Source of the DNA: CAZECE01 sp964510525
GTDB taxonomy: Bacteria > Pseudomonadota > Gammaproteobacteria > Pseudomonadales > JANQJO01
Assembly (NCBI GenBank): GCA_964510525.1
Contig: CAZECE010000078.1
Coordinates: 1-42,684 of the forward strand
DNA: 42,684 bases
Reading direction: 5' to 3'
In this document: positions 16,925 through 24,649 of the stretch, in pieces
How positions within the stretch are numbered: the first letter of the stretch is position 1
How the letters are laid out: each line of letters opens with the position of its first letter
Made by a program: the position numbers and the translations under genes
Notes under the pieces: generated by a model
What the model was told of the DNA's origin: nothing
The model's input: the letters and a program-made list of their open reading frames with translations, nothing else
Database searches by the model: none

Positions 16925-18163
16925 TCAACTCCAAAGAGCGGCCAGCGGCACGGCATAAAGATTCTCCCCAAACCCTGTTGTATGATCACCATCGTAAAGC
17001 AACACACCCATTTTAAATCGCTCTCCGGAAACATTTTGAAACCGTTTTAAGCCTTGAAAATCTTTAGCTGATAAAGTCGATGCTGCTTTAACTTCAATAG
17101 CAAAACAATCACCCACCGCATTTTCAATCACAATATCGACTTCCATTTTGTCTTTATCTCGATAATGATAAAAACGCATCGGCTCATCCATCCAAGTAGC
17201 TTGTTTACGCAACTCGTTATACACAAAGGATTCTAAAAGCGACCCAAAGTCTTCAAGCTGACTCAATAAACGATCACGATTAAGGCCACGAACAGCACAC
17301 AACAACCCCGTATCAATAGAATGCAGCTTAGGTGTTTTAACCAAACGTTTATACTCGTTTGAATGCCATGCAGGCAGCTGCTCAACTAAAAATAACTGCT
17401 CGAGTAACGCCATGTATTTTTTAATGGTCTGCTTGTTAAGCCCAACTTTACTGCCCAATTCGGCAAGGTTCACCAACTTACCTGCATAAAATGCCGTAAG
17501 CTTGAGTAGCTTACCCATCAAATCAGGGTGATCAATATGAGACAAATCCTGAATATCCCGCTGAATCAGCGTATTCAAGTACTCTCGATACCACGCTTGA
17601 GATCGACGCTCGCTGACACGCTCTAATGGCTCCGGAAAGCAACCTGTCAGTAACCGCTTGATCAAATGCTCTCGTATTCGAACGGTATCCGTTTGAGGCG
17701 ATTGTTGTGCCGCCAACAACGATAAAAAAGTCGGCTGTTTACCGACAATTTCACATTCAGACAACGGCATTAAACGAACCGATTCCATTCGCCCTGCAAG
17801 CGAATCGGACAATCTAGGCAGCAACAATGCATTTGCAGACCCCGTCATTAAAAAACGCCCGGGAGTGCGCTGCTCATCAACCGCTTGTTTAATAGAAACA
17901 AACAACTCCGGCAAGCGCTGCACTTCGTCCAAAGCAATACGAGTCGGCGGTAAATGACGAATAAACCCGACGGGATCCGCCTGAGCCAGCTCAAACTGAG
18001 CCTGATCATCTAAAGTAATGTAGGTCCAATCCTCTGCCCCCATTTCCGCTATCAAGTTCTTAACCAAGGTGGTTTTTCCTGCCTGGCGCGGCCCCATGAT
18101 AAAAACCACGGGCGTATCACTCAACGCCTCTTTAACCTGTTGCTCTGCATAACGAGGGTACAT
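16925..18163 (-). CDS. AAA+ ATPase with DUF4143 (second of four)
   Basis: The product has 412 residues. Walker A is GPRQAGKTT (24-32), Walker B is RIALDEVQRLP, the sensor region is FLMTGSANALLLP, and the C-terminal MEVDIVIENAVGD with AIEVKAA is nuclease-like. It is more similar in plan to the ATPases encoded at 30900 and 33444 than to the one at 7097. Its upstream region carries four motifs at 22-bp spacing, a likely regulatory array. The gene is convergent with, and only two bases from, the glycosyltransferase gene. The role of the family is not established. Confidence 0.85.
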   Translation of the reverse strand: MYPRYAEQQVKEALSDTPVVFIMGPRQAGKTTLVKNLIAEMGAEDWTYITLDDQAQFELAQADPVGFIRHLPPTRIALDEVQRLPELFVSIKQAVDEQRTPGRFLMTGSANALLLPRLSDSLAGRMESVRLMPLSECEIVGKQPTFLSLLAAQQSPQTDTVRIREHLIKRLLTGCFPEPLERVSERRSQAWYREYLNTLIQRDIQDLSHIDHPDLMGKLLKLTAFYAGKLVNLAELGSKVGLNKQTIKKYMALLEQLFLVEQLPAWHSNEYKRLVKTPKLHSIDTGLLCAVRGLNRDRLLSQLEDFGSLLESFVYNELRKQATWMDEPMRFYHYRDKDKMEVDIVIENAVGDCFAIEVKAASTLSAKDFQGLKRFQNVSGERFKMGVLLYDGDHTTGFGENLYAVPLAALWS

Positions 18164-18197
18164 GACATAATATCCAATTTAATCAATACGTTACTTT

Positions 18198-18276
18198 CGT
18201 CTAATCGTTATTCTAGTAGCGTCCAATCGTTATTACAACACCGTCCAATCGTTACTGAGGCAGCGTCTGATCGTCA
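18198..18276. promoter_or_regulatory. Four 13-bp iterons at exact 22-bp spacing
   Basis: CGTCTAATCGTTA (18198), CGTCCAATCGTTA (18220), CGTCCAATCGTTA (18242) and CGTCTGATCGTCA (18264) start exactly 22 bp apart, about two helical turns, with unrelated sequence between them. The array starts 35 bp upstream of the ATPase ATG and 174 bp upstream of the divergent PT gene. Such phasing is typical of protein-binding sites on one DNA face. Which gene it controls is not known. Confidence 0.7.
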
Positions 18277-18371
18277 ATGATTCGAAAAACCAACCCCATT
18301 AACCCCACCTAAAACAACAAATTCACCCAAAACGCCCACCTTGATTCCTCTCAATGTAGAGAGTATTATTC

Positions 18372-18411
18372 GTTCAATTTTGACACTCAGTCATTGAACA
18401 AAGCCGAATAA
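18372..18411 (+). promoter_or_regulatory. Possible promoter/operator of the first PT gene
   Basis: TTGACA (18380-18385) matches the -35 consensus and lies between 7-bp inverted arms GTTCAAT (18372-18378) and ATTGAAC (18393-18399). The -10 is poor (GAATAA at 18406, spacing 20), so activator help or a false match are both possible. Confidence 0.3.
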
Positions 18412-18449
18412 AAACAATTCCATAAACCAACATAAAAAAAGAGCCTAAA

Positions 18450-19808
18450 ATGAATTTCTTTTCACTTACTCTCATTTTGCTTGCCCCCCCAAACTCAAAC
18501 AGCGCAACAGGCTCTTCAACAACCATAGGTCCGCAATCCAGAATCACACAGGAAAAAAATCTAAGAGAAGCATCCTCTTTCATAAGCCAAGGGAGTAAAA
18601 GGGATACATTACAAAACATCGAAAACGTGTTCAGTAAAGAGAATGACTCTCCCAGCGACACATCAGCGGTACAAACAACCGCACCCGCCCAAAACACCGC
18701 AACAGGCTCTTCTCCAACCAAAGATCAACAACCCGGAAACACACAGAAAAAACATCTAAGAGAGCAATCCCTCAAGGATATCGAAGATCTGTTGAAAGAT
18801 AATCTGCCCTCGGTAAAACCCAGCGACACATCAGGAGCACCAACAGCCGCATCCGCCCAAAACACCGCAACACAGCCAACCCAAACCGCGACCTTACAAC
18901 GCAAGATCACCCAAAACGCGCATTTAAAAAATCATTTACGAGGCCATTTCATAACAGGCCAAGCCCATCAACTCGGGCAGACTGATCTACGCCGACTGAA
19001 CCACATCACACTCCCCGGCTCTGAGATGCCATCCGATGGCCCTGATTCTGCAAGCCCAACTAGAGCACCAATGTTTTCGCCAACGTTCAGCTTCGCATCA
19101 GAAATGCCATCCGATCAATCCAGCGAGACACCCAGCAGCTCACCCAGCACATTGCCTACTGAAACCCCATCCCACAACCCAACTGAAAATCATTCGGCAA
19201 CCCCCAGTAACACACCAAGCTCAACACCAACCGACACAAAAAGCGCGACACCCAGCGCTCACCAGAGCGATAGCCCCTCCAAAGGTCCAAGCAACGCCCC
19301 TTCATCGAGCCACACATCATCACCCAGCAACACACCATCACAAAAACCAAGCCCGATAACCACAGAACCTTCAACGACAATACCTTCAACGACAATACCT
19401 TCAACGGCATCGCCTTCAACAACAGCCCCAACAACAGGGCAAGCTACCTCTGAAAACCCCTCTGCCGTACCAAGCTTTGAATCACTGCCACCGAGCTGGC
19501 GCCCCTCAAATTGGCCTTCTGCTGCAACCAATGAAAAAACATCAGAACCGTCAATGACAAAACCGACAACAACAGCGCCAACCAAAGCCTCAACAAAAAC
19601 CCCCACCCTGCAACCAACGAGCGAGCAAACGGCTAGGCCAACTCAAAACAGCGAAACTCATAACAACAACGGCAGACAAGGCCTTAAACCAGGAGCTATT
19701 GCAGGAATCGTCATTGCCGGCGTGATCGCATCAGGAATTTCGGCCGCCATTGGAGCAAGACTGACAATCGCCCACTATAATCGACAAGCCGACCAAGAGG
19801 CCGGTTAA
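18450..19808 (+). CDS. PT-repeat stalk protein with C-terminal transmembrane anchor (PT protein 1)
   Basis: The product has 452 residues. A short hydrophobic N-terminus (FFSLTLILLA) may be a signal sequence. Residues about 17-170 hold three imperfect copies of a unit: (N)ATGSS or ATQPT, a charged helix beginning NLRE / HLRE / HLKN, then a Ser/Asp-rich stretch ending SDTS...AQ in the first two. Residues about 190-400 are a Ser/Thr/Pro stalk with PSxxPT periodicity, including four 15-bp tandem repeats at 19368-19427. A Gly/Ala/Ile-rich membrane segment (about 412-434) and a 15-residue basic tail end it. This predicts an exported protein held by one membrane helix. I recognise no enzymatic domain. 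It is convergent with the LRR gene, 20 bp away. Confidence 0.7.
   Translation: MNFFSLTLILLAPPNSNSATGSSTTIGPQSRITQEKNLREASSFISQGSKRDTLQNIENVFSKENDSPSDTSAVQTTAPAQNTATGSSPTKDQQPGNTQKKHLREQSLKDIEDLLKDNLPSVKPSDTSGAPTAASAQNTATQPTQTATLQRKITQNAHLKNHLRGHFITGQAHQLGQTDLRRLNHITLPGSEMPSDGPDSASPTRAPMFSPTFSFASEMPSDQSSETPSSSPSTLPTETPSHNPTENHSATPSNTPSSTPTDTKSATPSAHQSDSPSKGPSNAPSSSHTSSPSNTPSQKPSPITTEPSTTIPSTTIPSTASPSTTAPTTGQATSENPSAVPSFESLPPSWRPSNWPSAATNEKTSEPSMTKPTTTAPTKASTKTPTLQPTSEQTARPTQNSETHNNNGRQGLKPGAIAGIVIAGVIASGISAAIGARLTIAHYNRQADQEAG
19368..19427 (+). repeat. Four 15-bp tandem repeats in the PT stalk
   Basis: CCTTCAACGACAATA occurs twice exactly and then twice with changes (CCTTCAACGGCATCG, CCTTCAACAACAGCC). 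The unit keeps frame and encodes PSTTI-type repeats. This is where stalk length could vary between strains. Confidence 0.8.
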
Positions 19809-19828
19809 GCATTCACGCTCAAAGCGCG

Positions 19829-21988
19829 CTAATTCTTACTTTGAAGCTTCGATGCCGTCCAAAACCCCATAAAGTAGGCTGCTAGAAGCCCAACAATAAC
19901 AGGGTTTTCTTTAACGAACGTAGCCCACTTTGAGCTTTGAGTTGAATCGGTGGCGGTTAAATGACTGCCCTGAGTGGATAATGAGTTGGGAAGATCAACT
20001 GTTGCCCCAACCAGTGGATCGGCATCCGTTGAATGTTGAGAATCCCCCATTGAATGTTGAGAAGAAGAGCTGCTTTCACTTCGCTCTCGAATCCCTAAAA
20101 ACAACTGCTCAATCCGTTTAACTTGTTCACTGATCACAGCTTCCTTGCCTTGATCAATCATTTCAAAAACCTCCCCAACGGTGAGATTGAAAGCCTCATA
20201 CTCCGGCAAGACCGATACCTCTACATCGCAACGCGACGCCACATCTCTCAACGTTAAATCCTGAACGGTTTCAGCATGATCAAAATCAACCTCACTGGGT
20301 AATTTTTTAAGCTCATACAACGCCCCTAAAAAATCACCTGCCTTGGCAGATTTGACAGCACTTCCAAAACACCTCACCAATGCACCAACACTGGGGCCAA
20401 CAAAAGGAATGGCATTCACAACGACCTCTCCTCCGGTAAGCGCTGTTTTCGCCAATCGGGCAACACGCATACGCTTACCAATCGTAATCATGGTGTCTAT
20501 CAACTCTTCTTGCGTCGTTTCAAGTTCGTTTTGCTTTTCTGTCAGCTGATGCAGTTTTTTAGAAAACAGATCCGCTTGTTGTTGAAAATTTTCAATGCAA
20601 TGCGATAACCGATCATTCACGCTAGATAAAGCAACAAACAGCTTTGCTTGGTTTTCTTCCAAATAATTAAGGCGCTGATCAACCTCGTGGTTTTTAAAAA
20701 TTTGTTCTAACTTCCAGATCAGATCATTCGTCGTTTTTTGGTCGAATAACGCCGCATTTCCACACCACTTAACCAGGGAATACAACGCCATTAGATCATT
20801 CGGCTTATCTTGAAAACGATGGGAGACGTCACAAATTAATCCATAAAGTTCATCAACAAAGTGAGTGCTGAGCAGCACTCCGGCGGCGCAGGCATGGTCC
20901 ATCAAATACATTGCCCGCACGACATCCTCAAAGGTTTGGCTCTGTGCTCTAAACTGCCCCAGAAGCGCCGTCACATCACCCAATGTCAACACACCCTGCT
21001 TAACCAACATCACTTCGTATTGAAACTGAAGATCACTGGGCTTTTGAGGCACATACAGATTATCCAAAATCTCCTGTAACTCACCCGGATGACCGCATTC
21101 AACCCATGATTGCATCACATCAGATAACTCAAACAAGCCCTCTTGATACACCACAGGCCAGGCCATACCATCAATATCCATAGCATTCTGAGTTAAATCA
21201 GTAATTTGATTGAGCGACAGCATCTTAGAGGGAAGCTGCTTAAATTTCGCGTCACGCAAAGCGGAGGCAAGTGATTCAAAACGCCGCTGCTGCGTTTTGC
21301 TCATACCCTCCCCCTCTAGACTTGAAGGACCTATGCGTGAGCGACCTATGCTTAATGAGCCAATAAAAGCCTGTTCAAAAACCCCCAAAGGATTATCTTT
21401 TACAGACAGGGTTTCTAGGGAGTGCAACGCAGAAAACTTGAAGGATAGCGTCTTTAATTCGTTATTCCTTAGAGACAAGACTTTCAGGTTTTGAAGTTGA
21501 AAAAGACTCTTCGGCAACGCACACAGTGCATTATTTTTAAGATCCACTTTTTCCAACGCTGATAACTGGCTGAAGGTTTCAGGCGGCAACTGTTTAATAC
21601 CCAAGTCACTTAAAGAGAGCGACGTATTTTTTTGCTCCGCAGCTTCAAGAATTCTGTCTTTGGCAATCTCTAACGCAGCAAGATCTCCGCTCTCTTGGTG
21701 AGAACCCTCTTGTGCCCATTGCTCTATTTTTGCTTTCCATTGTTGAAATGCGTAATGAGGATCAACATCCGTTAAAGGCTGAACGTATTGAATCAGCGTT
21801 GACTTTAAAGAGGGTAGACGCGATGTGGATGCGGCCACAGGGTCTAAATGACGTTTAGGAAGTTGGGTTAAATCCCTCGAACCAAATCGTTCAACACGTT
21901 CCTCCATAAAACCTTCGGAGCGTTCCGCCACCGGCGCATTTGGCGAGTTATTAGAAGCCTTGGGATGAACGTTAATTGGAAACGTCAT
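19829..21988 (-). CDS. Leucine-rich-repeat protein with IpaH/SspH-like preamble and C-terminal tail anchor
   Basis: The product has 719 residues. YAFQQWKAKIEQWAQEG (79-95) and LSLSDLGIKQLPP (124-136) follow the pattern seen just before the LRRs of IpaH/SspH (NEL) type III effectors. About four LRRs follow (122-205; for example LKVLSLRNNELKTL). A helical region spans about 240-430, a predicted coiled coil about 430-515, and a Gly/Ala/Val-rich hydrophobic stretch about 520-565. A Ser-rich segment then leads to one membrane helix (about 693-711) five residues from the end, that is a tail anchor. No Cys-x-Asp active-site motif of NEL ligases is visible. There is no signal peptide. It could be a secreted effector that inserts in a host membrane, or a bacterial inner-membrane protein; sequence alone does not decide. 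Confidence 0.7.
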   Translation of the reverse strand: MTFPINVHPKASNNSPNAPVAERSEGFMEERVERFGSRDLTQLPKRHLDPVAASTSRLPSLKSTLIQYVQPLTDVDPHYAFQQWKAKIEQWAQEGSHQESGDLAALEIAKDRILEAAEQKNTSLSLSDLGIKQLPPETFSQLSALEKVDLKNNALCALPKSLFQLQNLKVLSLRNNELKTLSFKFSALHSLETLSVKDNPLGVFEQAFIGSLSIGRSRIGPSSLEGEGMSKTQQRRFESLASALRDAKFKQLPSKMLSLNQITDLTQNAMDIDGMAWPVVYQEGLFELSDVMQSWVECGHPGELQEILDNLYVPQKPSDLQFQYEVMLVKQGVLTLGDVTALLGQFRAQSQTFEDVVRAMYLMDHACAAGVLLSTHFVDELYGLICDVSHRFQDKPNDLMALYSLVKWCGNAALFDQKTTNDLIWKLEQIFKNHEVDQRLNYLEENQAKLFVALSSVNDRLSHCIENFQQQADLFSKKLHQLTEKQNELETTQEELIDTMITIGKRMRVARLAKTALTGGEVVVNAIPFVGPSVGALVRCFGSAVKSAKAGDFLGALYELKKLPSEVDFDHAETVQDLTLRDVASRCDVEVSVLPEYEAFNLTVGEVFEMIDQGKEAVISEQVKRIEQLFLGIRERSESSSSSQHSMGDSQHSTDADPLVGATVDLPNSLSTQGSHLTATDSTQSSKWATFVKENPVIVGLLAAYFMGFWTASKLQSKN

Positions 21989-22166
21989 GTCTTAATACCT
22001 TATGGTTAAATACCTTATTGTTTATTGCTTTATTAGAAGTGCATTATTCTATTCGAGCGCATCTTAGCGAGAGCACTTCAGCCTTTCAATGAAACATTTT
22101 TTTGGAATTTGTTTACGCCCTTTATTGCTAGGCAAAAGCGTGAAAACGGTTTTTTGTAACAAGAGA

Positions 22167-22195
22167 TTGATCCGATGTAGACCAGATTATATGAT
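22167..22195 (+). promoter_or_regulatory. Sigma70-type promoter of PT protein 2
   Basis: TTGATC (22167-22172) and TATGAT (22190-22195) are separated by exactly 17 bp, giving a leader of about 60 bases before the ATG at 22263. The rest of 21989-22262 is AT-rich without a gene; the direct repeat AATACCTTAT near 21994 and 22010 is the only other feature seen. Confidence 0.5.
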
Positions 22196-22262
22196 GCGCA
22201 CAATTGTTACCCCATAAGACCAACAACACTTTTAATAATCAAAAACAACCGGATTACTCACG

Positions 22263-24302
22263 ATGCGTTTAAATACCACCGCACTCTCCGCTACAGCTCT
22301 TTTAGCTTCAGCTGCAAATGCCGCTTTAACCAACATTCCAAATAACAATCGAAACCAACGCATTACGGCTCTTGCCAAAAACGGTGATCTACTAGCGATT
22401 TCAATGCGCAGTGGTGAAACCACAAATGCCACCTTATTCCAAAGAACCAACGACAACCAATGGAAAGCAGGGGAAGCGCTTGCTACTAGAATCCCAAGCA
22501 ATGCTACAGATGCAACTTTTATGGGAAATAAAGCAGTAATAACCAGCACAGTTGAACCAGACACTGGGGAAAACAGGGCTCACCCTTGGATTACCGTAAA
22601 CTCTCTTGATAACAATACTTTAGGCTTACAACTAGACGCAAGTTGCGGTACAAATTTAGAAGCGACTTGTATCGAGCGAATTATTACAGGCTCTCTTACA
22701 GGCTCTGAATATGGATCTACAATCACTTGGGAGAAAGACAACTTTTTTACGACTACTAGAGGCTTTGGCTTAATTACAGATCGCTCTTTTTATGCACCAC
22801 CTACCAACGAAGACTACCAATACGCCATTGTCGCCGACGGACACATCCTCCTCGACCAAACCTCCGGCCGACGACGCCTCGTCGTTGCAGAAATCCCGAG
22901 CGGTAACGACTCTCTTCAAGTCCCCGAAGGAACCAACGTCTACCCACAAGGTAAACTCACCTGTTCCACCAGCTTCGCCTGCATCGACAGCCTCGAATAC
23001 GATAACAACTCGAACGCCAGCGAATTTAAAATTCACCAAAGTATAAATGCAAGCAATCGCAAAGAGTTCTTCGAAATCAGCTCTTATGCTTTACAAAACT
23101 ATTCCATTAATGACCAGGGGTTTCTGACAGACGATACACACGGCACCTACATTTGGTTCCAAGTCATCGATAGAAATAATTTTGAAAACCGCTTAGTCTT
23201 TGCGCCATACTCACCAAACGATGGCATTAATGTTAACAACGCCAAATACTTAACGATTACCGAGCAACCCACAAAAGTATTCGTTCAAAACTTTCAACAT
23301 CTCGGCATTGAAACCACGAGCATGGCCTACACCCCGCTCGGCCCAATCGATCCAAACAACCTAACGAGTGACACTCGCATGCAAATGCTTGGCGACTCCC
23401 CTCGGCCCACGGCCAACCCCACCACCGGAACACCGACCAAGGCACCAACAAAACAACCCACCCTAACGCCCACTGCTTCACCAAGCAAAAAACCCACGCC
23501 TGCGCCAACCCCTAATCCAACGGGCTTACCAACCAACAACCCAACAAACGTTCCAACAACCAGATTGCCAACGCTCGCACCCACAGCCTCACCAAGCGGC
23601 TCTCCAACTACGAGCCCAACCATTACACCAACGATGAAACCAACGGGTTTTCCGACTACGTTGCTCCCTACTCAAATGCCGAGCAGTTCTCCAAGCATAA
23701 CCCCCACTGCGCAACCCACAAAAACACCAACGTTACCACCAACACCACAAATACCCACGCTAAACGCTAGGCCCACGGCAATGCCAACGCAAAATCCAAG
23801 CACCCAGCCGACCCACAAGCCAAGCTCATCACCGAATTTGATTTCAGTACAAGCACCAACATCCAAGCCCTCATCAGAACCAACCAATTTGCGCGGCTCA
23901 ACTGCACCCAGCACATCTACCACAGAAACGAACACAAATAAGACCAATGGCAATGAAGGCTTAAGCAGAGAAGCAACGATAGGGTTGTTTGCAGCACTCG
24001 GCTTAGTCGGCATGCTTACAGCCGCGAATCTTGTTTTAAACCGACGCCGCCAAGAAGGCATTAACGACACAATCATCGAAGCCATCCCAGTCTCCGAAAG
24101 CGAAGCAAGCCCAGCCTCCGACGCAGCCATACATCAAGACGCCCCAAGCGATGCAACAACACTCCCACTTCAAACAGTAAAAACAACTATCGACGTAGAA
24201 GAAATTGCCATTGACGACAAATCCGACGTCTCAAGTGTTACCGTCACAGAAATAACCCACAGCGGCACCACCGTAAGCTCTGAAACAATGACGCGGGATT
24301 GA
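22263..24302 (+). CDS. Secreted single-pass PT-repeat membrane protein (PT protein 2)
   Basis: The product has 679 residues. A signal peptide ends at ANA (about 20). Residues about 21-375 form a beta-rich ectodomain with repeated strands such as RITALAKNGDLLAISM and YAIVADGHILL; it may be a beta-propeller, which is inference. Two Cys pairs are present (about 128/135 and 239/245). A Pro/Thr stalk with the period PTxxPT covers about 380-560. One membrane helix (about 572-593) is followed by a basic stop-transfer (NRRRQ) and an acidic cytoplasmic tail of about 85 residues. This is type I topology. The ectodomain is paralogous to PT protein 3. Many N-x-S/T sites occur. No close bacterial family is known to me; PT stalks of this kind are common in diatoms and oomycetes. 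The start has only a weak ribosome-binding site. Confidence 0.75.
   Translation: MRLNTTALSATALLASAANAALTNIPNNNRNQRITALAKNGDLLAISMRSGETTNATLFQRTNDNQWKAGEALATRIPSNATDATFMGNKAVITSTVEPDTGENRAHPWITVNSLDNNTLGLQLDASCGTNLEATCIERIITGSLTGSEYGSTITWEKDNFFTTTRGFGLITDRSFYAPPTNEDYQYAIVADGHILLDQTSGRRRLVVAEIPSGNDSLQVPEGTNVYPQGKLTCSTSFACIDSLEYDNNSNASEFKIHQSINASNRKEFFEISSYALQNYSINDQGFLTDDTHGTYIWFQVIDRNNFENRLVFAPYSPNDGINVNNAKYLTITEQPTKVFVQNFQHLGIETTSMAYTPLGPIDPNNLTSDTRMQMLGDSPRPTANPTTGTPTKAPTKQPTLTPTASPSKKPTPAPTPNPTGLPTNNPTNVPTTRLPTLAPTASPSGSPTTSPTITPTMKPTGFPTTLLPTQMPSSSPSITPTAQPTKTPTLPPTPQIPTLNARPTAMPTQNPSTQPTHKPSSSPNLISVQAPTSKPSSEPTNLRGSTAPSTSTTETNTNKTNGNEGLSREATIGLFAALGLVGMLTAANLVLNRRRQEGINDTIIEAIPVSESEASPASDAAIHQDAPSDATTLPLQTVKTTIDVEEIAIDDKSDVSSVTVTEITHSGTTVSSETMTRD
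22803..22938 (+). repeat. 136-bp identical block shared by PT genes 2 and 3, copy 1
   Basis: The bases are identical to 25196-25331. After one mismatch identity continues for about 33 more bases. The block is visibly richer in GC than its surroundings and encodes the segment from NEDYQYAIVADGH through SGRRRLVVAEI to VPEGT. The sequence immediately to the left is unrelated between the two genes. Confidence 0.85.
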
Positions 24303-24322
24303 TGGGGAGATAAGGGGTTAGA

Positions 24323-24463
24323 ATGATTGGGCTGCAATTTCCCGATTATTTACATACTAAGTTGCTGGAAAGTAATAGATTCAGCCAATTAAAAAAAGAG
24401 GTTATTAACGTAAGTAAAATTGGTTTTGAGGAAAGCTTCCTAAATCATCTCCACAACCATTAA
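24323..24463 (+). CDS. Possible 46-residue small protein
   Basis: ATG at 24323 is preceded by AAGGGG five bases upstream, and the frame runs to TAA at 24461. The predicted peptide begins MIGLQFPDYLHTKLL and has no recognisable motif or signal. It may be a chance frame in the gap between the PT genes. The remainder of 24464-24549 shows nothing definite. Confidence 0.3.
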   Translation: MIGLQFPDYLHTKLLESNRFSQLKKEVINVSKIGFEESFLNHLHNH

Positions 24464-24550
24464 GAGATGCCGAACAAACAAAAAATGAAACAACCAGCAA
24501 AATTTTTATTGAATAAAACATAGAACATCCTTTTTTTATAATTAATTTTA

Positions 24551-24579
24551 TTGCGTTAATTTTTCTAGGATTATATTAT
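24551..24579 (+). promoter_or_regulatory. Possible promoter of PT protein 3
   Basis: TTGCGT (24551-24556) and TATTAT (24574-24579) are 17 bp apart in an AT-rich stretch 70 bp before the start codon. The -35 is weak. Confidence 0.35.
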
Positions 24580-24649
24580 CTGATAAAAATATTTCCAGTA
24601 CATTTTCTCCACGCAAAAAAAACAATAATAAATAATGGAGTTCTTTATA

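Noticed and set aside
19829..21988. Full NEL-type ubiquitin ligase effector
   Set aside because: The LRR front resembles NEL effectors, but no Cys-x-Asp active site or NEL domain was found downstream.
23327..23623. Minus-strand frame rich in VGxxVG opposite the PT stalk
   Set aside because: It is the mirror of the PTxxPT coding sequence. The same occurs at 25732-26076, 19156-19606 and 23672-24130. No ribosome-binding site or independent motif.
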